Shown here one piece after another: positions 4,474 through 6,059 of a stretch of 6,059 nucleotides of DNA (position 1 is the stretch's first letter; every line of letters begins with the position of its first letter). The DNA is from Candidatus Halarchaeoplasma halalkaliphilum (lineage in GTDB: Archaea; Thermoplasmatota; Thermoplasmata; Halarchaeoplasmatales; Halarchaeoplasmataceae). The stretch spans positions 1 to 6,059 of the forward strand of contig SLLU01000015.1 in the NCBI GenBank assembly GCA_007133925.1, read 5' to 3'. The position numbers and the translations under genes were made by a program. The notes beneath the pieces are model-generated. The model made no database searches, was not told where the DNA came from, and saw only the letters and a program-made list of their open reading frames with translations.

Positions 4474-6050
4474 TGGGTCTTACATAGGTAAACCGCTATG
4501 GAACTCTCTTTTCCGCACCAAATACATTTACCTGAATATTCCTCTCCATGATACAGTGTGCCCAATATGTTCCTGTCAGTTGCTTCTTCTATGTTCTCAC
4601 CGCATTCGAAGGTACCGCACCATCCTATGCGATAAACCTTCTCCTGGCTGATGGATCCTAGATCGTCGGCATCTTCTATGTTATCTTCCAGATGAGACTG
4701 AGCCCGGGCGAACATCTCTTGCTCCATGGTATTCATGAGTTCTTCAAGAGAATCTTCCAGTTCTTCCAGGGAAACGGTGGATTTCTCTCCCGTATCTCTC
4801 CTCACAAGGGTGACAGTTTTCCCTTCCATCTCCTTGCCACCCATGTCTATTCGAAGGGGTATCCCCTTTTCCTCGGACTCGTAGAACTTGCTGCCGGGTC
4901 GGATATCCGGTCTGTCGTCCACGTCTACCCTGTAACCCATCTTTCTCAACCTCTCCAGTACATCTCTGCAATAGTCCATTAGATCAGGATCCTCACCGTA
5001 TACTATGGGTATGAGCAGTACCTGTATGGGGGCGAAGGCGGGAGGCAGCACAACCCCTTTGTCATCACCGTGTATGGATACCATGGCACCTATCAACCTC
5101 TCGGACATTCCATAGGTCGTCTGGTGAACGTACCTGTGTTCTCCATCGATCCCTTCGTAGGTGATATCGTAGGCTTCCGCAAAGTTGTTCAGATACTGGT
5201 GGATGCCTGCGATCTGAAGGAGACGTCCCGTGGGTAATAATGCATCTCCACCCACCGTGTACTTGGCTCCCGGGAACTTGTCCCAATCGGTCCTACGGAG
5301 TTTCAGGTAGGGCATGCATAGTTTTTCCGCCAGCTTGTCCATCATCTCCAGGTCCTCGCGTATCTGTATCTCCGCCTCCTCTTCTGTCTCGTGACAGGTG
5401 TGGGCTTCGAAGAAATGTATCTCACGCATCCTCATGAATGCACGGGTCTGTTTTGTTTCGTACCTGAACACGTTGACCATCTGGTATATCTTGAGAGGGA
5501 GGTCTGCGTGGGAACGGATCCAAAGGTCAAAAATCGGGTACATGGCAGTCTCGCTGGTGGGTCTCAGGAGCAGGGGTACATCCAGGGGCGTACTCCCCGC
5601 ATGGGTGACCCAGAAGACCTCATCACCGAATCCCTTTATGTGGTCCGCTTCCTTCTGAAATTCGTCTTCGGGTATGAGCAGGGGGAATTTCACTTCGTGA
5701 TGTCCGTTCTCGTCCACCAACCGACGTGTTTCCGCATCTATGAGAGACATGAGCTTCCATCCGTAGGGGGTCCATATGTTCATCCCCTTCACGGGATATC
5801 TCTTATCGGTGAGGTCTGCCTTCTCTATCACTTCGTTGTACCATTCGCTGAAGTTCTCGTATTTTTTTCCTTTTTTTTCATCCACGGTCAACACCCGTTG
5901 GTCTTTTTCCACAGCTGGGACACTCGCCCAGCTGTTTGATGCAGGAAGGGTGATACCGTTCCCCGCATCTTCCGCATACATGGGCACGTTTCCCCAGGGA
6001 TTCGAAACAGATAATGCAGGTATCGTTATTAACTTGTCGGGTTTCCCCAA
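4470..6050 (-). CDS. proS: Prolyl-tRNA synthetase, archaeal/eukaryotic type, with N-terminal extension
   Basis: ProRS joins proline to tRNA-Pro in the cytoplasm. Counting from the TTG at 6050 (526 residues), the core begins at ENFSEWYNEVIEKADL (65-80) and shows class II motif 1 around GHHEVKFPLLIP (117-127), the RPTSET loop (163-168), motif 2 FRYE...REIHFFEAH (195-217) and motif 3 GMSERLIGAMVSIHGDDKG (314-332). The anticodon-binding domain follows from about 340, then the C-terminal zinc domain with Cys478, Cys483, Cys509 and Cys512. The family is usually about 470-480 residues, so residues 1-60 are extra and hold a two-copy motif. An in-frame TAG at 6057-6059 makes TTG 6050 the first possible start; it has only a weak ribosome site. 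ATG 5981 and GTG 5885 (GGTG 6 nt upstream; 471 residues) are alternatives. The protein ends in His where T. thermophilus ProRS ends in Tyr. Enzyme identity is certain; the start is not. Confidence 0.95.
   Translation of the reverse strand: MGKPDKLITIPALSVSNPWGNVPMYAEDAGNGITLPASNSWASVPAVEKDQRVLTVDEKKGKKYENFSEWYNEVIEKADLTDKRYPVKGMNIWTPYGWKLMSLIDAETRRLVDENGHHEVKFPLLIPEDEFQKEADHIKGFGDEVFWVTHAGSTPLDVPLLLRPTSETAMYPIFDLWIRSHADLPLKIYQMVNVFRYETKQTRAFMRMREIHFFEAHTCHETEEEAEIQIREDLEMMDKLAEKLCMPYLKLRRTDWDKFPGAKYTVGGDALLPTGRLLQIAGIHQYLNNFAEAYDITYEGIDGEHRYVHQTTYGMSERLIGAMVSIHGDDKGVVLPPAFAPIQVLLIPIVYGEDPDLMDYCRDVLERLRKMGYRVDVDDRPDIRPGSKFYESEEKGIPLRIDMGGKEMEGKTVTLVRRDTGEKSTVSLEELEDSLEELMNTMEQEMFARAQSHLEDNIEDADDLGSISQEKVYRIGWCGTFECGENIEEATDRNILGTLYHGEEYSGKCIWCGKESSIAVYLCKTH
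5901..6029 (-). repeat. Two-copy degenerate peptide repeat in the ProRS N-terminal extension
   Basis: Copy 1 is residues 8-28 (5967-6029) and copy 2 residues 33-50 (5901-5954), sharing IT-(I/L)-PA, then SN-x-W-x-x-VP and a final Asp; copy 1 has three more residues between PA and SN. Of ten identical residue pairs, seven use different synonymous codons (Ile, Thr, Ser, Asn, Val, Pro, Asp), two use the same codon (Pro, Ala) and one is Trp, which has no alternative. That pattern points to an old duplication held at protein level. The function is unknown. Confidence 0.65.
5911..5935. repeat. Perfect 9-bp inverted repeat with 7-nt loop
   Basis: ACAGCTGGG (5911-5919) and CCCAGCTGT (5927-5935) are exact reverse complements around a 7-base loop. 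The hairpin lies inside copy 2 of the proS extension, about 26 nt upstream (in proS direction) of the possible GTG start at 5885. No T-run follows it in the proS direction, so it does not look like a terminator. A perfect stem of this size could also arise by chance in a window this long. Confidence 0.5.
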
Positions 6051-6059
6051 TTTCTTCTA

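Noticed and set aside
5911..5935. The inverted repeat in proS as an intrinsic terminator
   Set aside because: It lies inside coding sequence near the 5' end and no T-run follows on the proS strand; archaeal termination does not depend on such hairpins.
5391..5939. 182-codon open frame on the plus strand inside proS
   Set aside because: It is antisense to the conserved ProRS core, with no recognisable motif and no start signals; codon-bias shadow.

Overview
The window is archaeal. The evidence is the archaeal/eukaryotic type of uS12, uS7 and elongation factor 2 (with the diphthamide histidine context), an archaeal/eukaryotic-type prolyl-tRNA synthetase with a C-terminal zinc domain, and BRE/TATA promoters instead of -35/-10 boxes. 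Start signals are a mix of Shine-Dalgarno (GGAGG, AGGTG, AAGGTGA) and an apparently leaderless gene. A euryarchaeal, perhaps Thermoplasmatota-like, source is my best guess, but the sequence alone does not settle it. All coding is accounted for by seven genes; there are no tRNA, rRNA, CRISPR or mobile elements.

Layout. 1-878 (+): the 3' end of an endonuclease-IV-like TIM-barrel gene overlaps by 4 nt with hxlB (6-phospho-3-hexuloisomerase). 879-952: a compact intergenic region with a strong promoter. 953-4233 (+): rps12-rps7-fusA, a tightly spaced translation operon, the core of the archaeal str operon but without nusA/rpl30e upstream or tuf/rps10 downstream. 4234-4278: a short gap holding both a promoter and a pyrimidine/T-rich tract that probably ends the fusA transcript. 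4279-4473 (+): a 64-residue protein with two membrane segments, probably leaderless. 4470-6050 (-): proS, convergent with the small gene; the two stop codons share one TTAA.

How the genes relate. uS12 and uS7 are 30S proteins of the decoding centre and head, aEF-2 drives translocation on the same ribosome, and ProRS charges tRNA-Pro, so most of the window is translation machinery. hxlB belongs to ribulose-monophosphate sugar chemistry, which many archaea use to make pentose phosphates.

The most unusual item is the proS 5' end. It encodes an extra ~60 residues ahead of the normal catalytic core, containing two copies of an IT-(I/L)-PA...SN.W..VP motif. The copies differ mainly at synonymous codon positions, which argues that this extension is really translated. 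Other points of interest are apparent loss of metal-ligand residues in the TIM-barrel fragment, the non-Tyr C-terminus of ProRS, and two closely similar promoters.
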